Position numbers and translations under genes: made by a program. This document shows, piece after piece, positions 63,169 to 64,000 of a stretch of DNA of 64,000 nt. The DNA comes from Neoceratodus forsteri (lineage: Eukaryota; Chordata; Ceratodontiformes; Ceratodontidae). The notes under the pieces are model-generated. The model made no database searches. It was not told the DNA's origin and worked only from the letters and a program-made list of their open reading frames with translations. The number at the start of each line of letters is the position of its first letter. Position 1 is the first letter of the stretch. The DNA lies in assembly GCA_016271365.2 (NCBI GenBank), contig CM057451.1:372827501-372891500 (forward strand). The letters are read 5' to 3'.

Positions 63169-64000
63169 AACGAAAGGTGGGGTTTAAACTTGTAAAGGTG
63201 GAGGGATCGGCAGGTACAATAAATGAGGGACATGATCTCCACTCCTCTAGGGGGCTAAGGAGATGTGGAAATGGGTCACCAGGAACGGTGCAGCAGCTGA
63301 GAAATGGGAGCTCATGGAGGAGAAAGAAGAGGAGGGAAAAGGGGTGGAGCGTGGTCCTGATAAATGGCAGGAACTTAGGAAATAAAATGCCTGAGCTCCA
63401 GGTGATGCTAGTTGAGGGGTAGGTAGATGTGGCAGCAGTCACTGAGACCTGGGCCACTCAAGGGCACGAGTGGGACCTAAATCTGGAGGGCTATACTATG
63501 TTTAGAAAAGATGGGGGGGGGGTGGTGTAGCACTGCTAGTCAGAAATGGCATGGGTATTGGAGGGGTAGAAGAGGCAGAGGGGAACATGGAGGCTATTTG
63601 GGTCACCTTGCTGACACAGGCGGGTAAGAGAGTTACAGTTGGAGTGGTATAGAGACCACTGGCACTGGCGGAGGTCCTCGAAGAAAGTTTGGTGGCAAAT
63701 CTCAAGGGACACTGTGGACTGGGAAAGGGAAGGGAAGTGATAATGGGGGACCTCAACATGCCAGGAAAAGACTGGGGGACTATAATGTCAGCAGTGGCCA
63801 AAGAGCAGAGGCTGCTGGATGTCTTCCAGGATGCATTTCTGACACAACAGGTGGGTGAGCCAACTAGGGAGGCCTGGACACTGGACATGGTCCTGGCGGC
63901 CAGTGATCAGATTAGGGGCCTAGAGGCGAGTGACTACATTGGCGTGGAGTGATCACACCACAGTCTGGTTCTTCCTGGACCTGGGGGGGGAGCCAAACAT
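63169..64000 (+). pseudogene. CR1-G LINE: ORF1 tail and ORF2 endonuclease (runs off window)
   Basis: From GGTGGGGTTTAAACTTGTAA the sequence matches the minus strand of CR1-E from about 56,872 downward. It carries the ORF1 tail MGFKLVKVEGSAGTIN and the ORF2 start VVLINGRNLGNKMPELQVML. Endonuclease boxes follow: VDVAAVTETWATQGHEWDLN, MEAIWVTLLTQAGKRVTVGV, VIMGDLNMPGKDWGTI, LDVFQDAFLTQQVGEPT and LEASDYIGVE (SDH box altered, with a frame change after it). A G-run at about 63,510-63,519 and stops at about 63,420 and 63,648 break the frame. Continues beyond the window. Confidence 0.85.

Noticed and set aside
1..64000. CRISPR arrays, operons or prokaryotic features
   Set aside because: No regularly spaced identical repeats and no bacterial gene organisation. 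All recognisable proteins are eukaryotic transposon proteins.

Overview
This window is vertebrate nuclear DNA made almost entirely of transposable elements. No host protein-coding gene, rRNA or tRNA gene could be recognised in 64 kb. The mix is CR1-type LINEs, an L2-like LINE, L1-type ORF1 sequences, DIRS tyrosine-recombinase retrotransposons, a Penelope-like element, a Tc1 transposon, several SINE-like families and palindromic MITEs. That mix, with so much DIRS and no genes, suggests a large repeat-rich genome. An amphibian such as a caecilian or salamander is my best guess, but this is inference and other large vertebrate genomes are possible.

Layout. 1-10,787: a CR1 LINE 3' end (plus strand) is split by DIRS-1 (371-10,484, minus). 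DIRS-1 is itself split inside its RNase H domain by a gag-only element, DIRS-N (2,501-6,975). 10,830-12,813: an L1-like element with ORF1, a 3' UTR and a poly(A) tail but no ORF2. 12,838-17,135: broken minus-strand CR1 pieces carrying MITE palindromes. 17,960-23,870: an L2-like LINE (minus) flanked on both sides by copies of one repeat. 24,000-27,400: a satellite-like palindromic region and a large fold-back element containing a CR1 3' end. 28,400-29,407: SINEs and a hairpin. 30,044-36,045: DIRS-3 (minus). 36,228-37,780: a second ORF1-only L1-like element (minus). 39,324-44,886: DIRS-2 (minus). 45,000-51,450: sparse repeats. 51,480-52,905: CR1 RT (plus). 53,275-58,560: a SINE, a Penelope-like 3' end with a GIY-YIG domain, then a CR1 with ORF1 esterase and ORF2 endonuclease (minus). 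59,786-61,418: a nearly intact Tc1 transposon. 61,960-64,000: CR1 RT joined head-to-tail to another CR1 ORF1-tail/endonuclease segment.

How the parts work. Each full DIRS element has the family set: gag with a Cys/His motif, reverse transcriptase, RNase H, a Dam-like methyltransferase-related domain and a tyrosine recombinase. Each also has inverted terminal repeats plus an internal complementary region (ICR) that matches the joined outer ends, as expected for replication through a circle. All appear dead: DIRS-1 by frameshifts and the nested insertion, DIRS-2 by YLDD to YLDA and loss of the recombinase tyrosine, DIRS-3 by loss of the recombinase HxxR arginine.

The most interesting items are the three-layer nest with its gag-only DIRS-N, two unrelated ORF1-only L1-like elements, a SINE-like family with clear target-site duplications, a hammerhead-like motif next to the Penelope fragment, and the fold-back and tandem-palindrome structures. 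All percentages and alignments here were made by eye.
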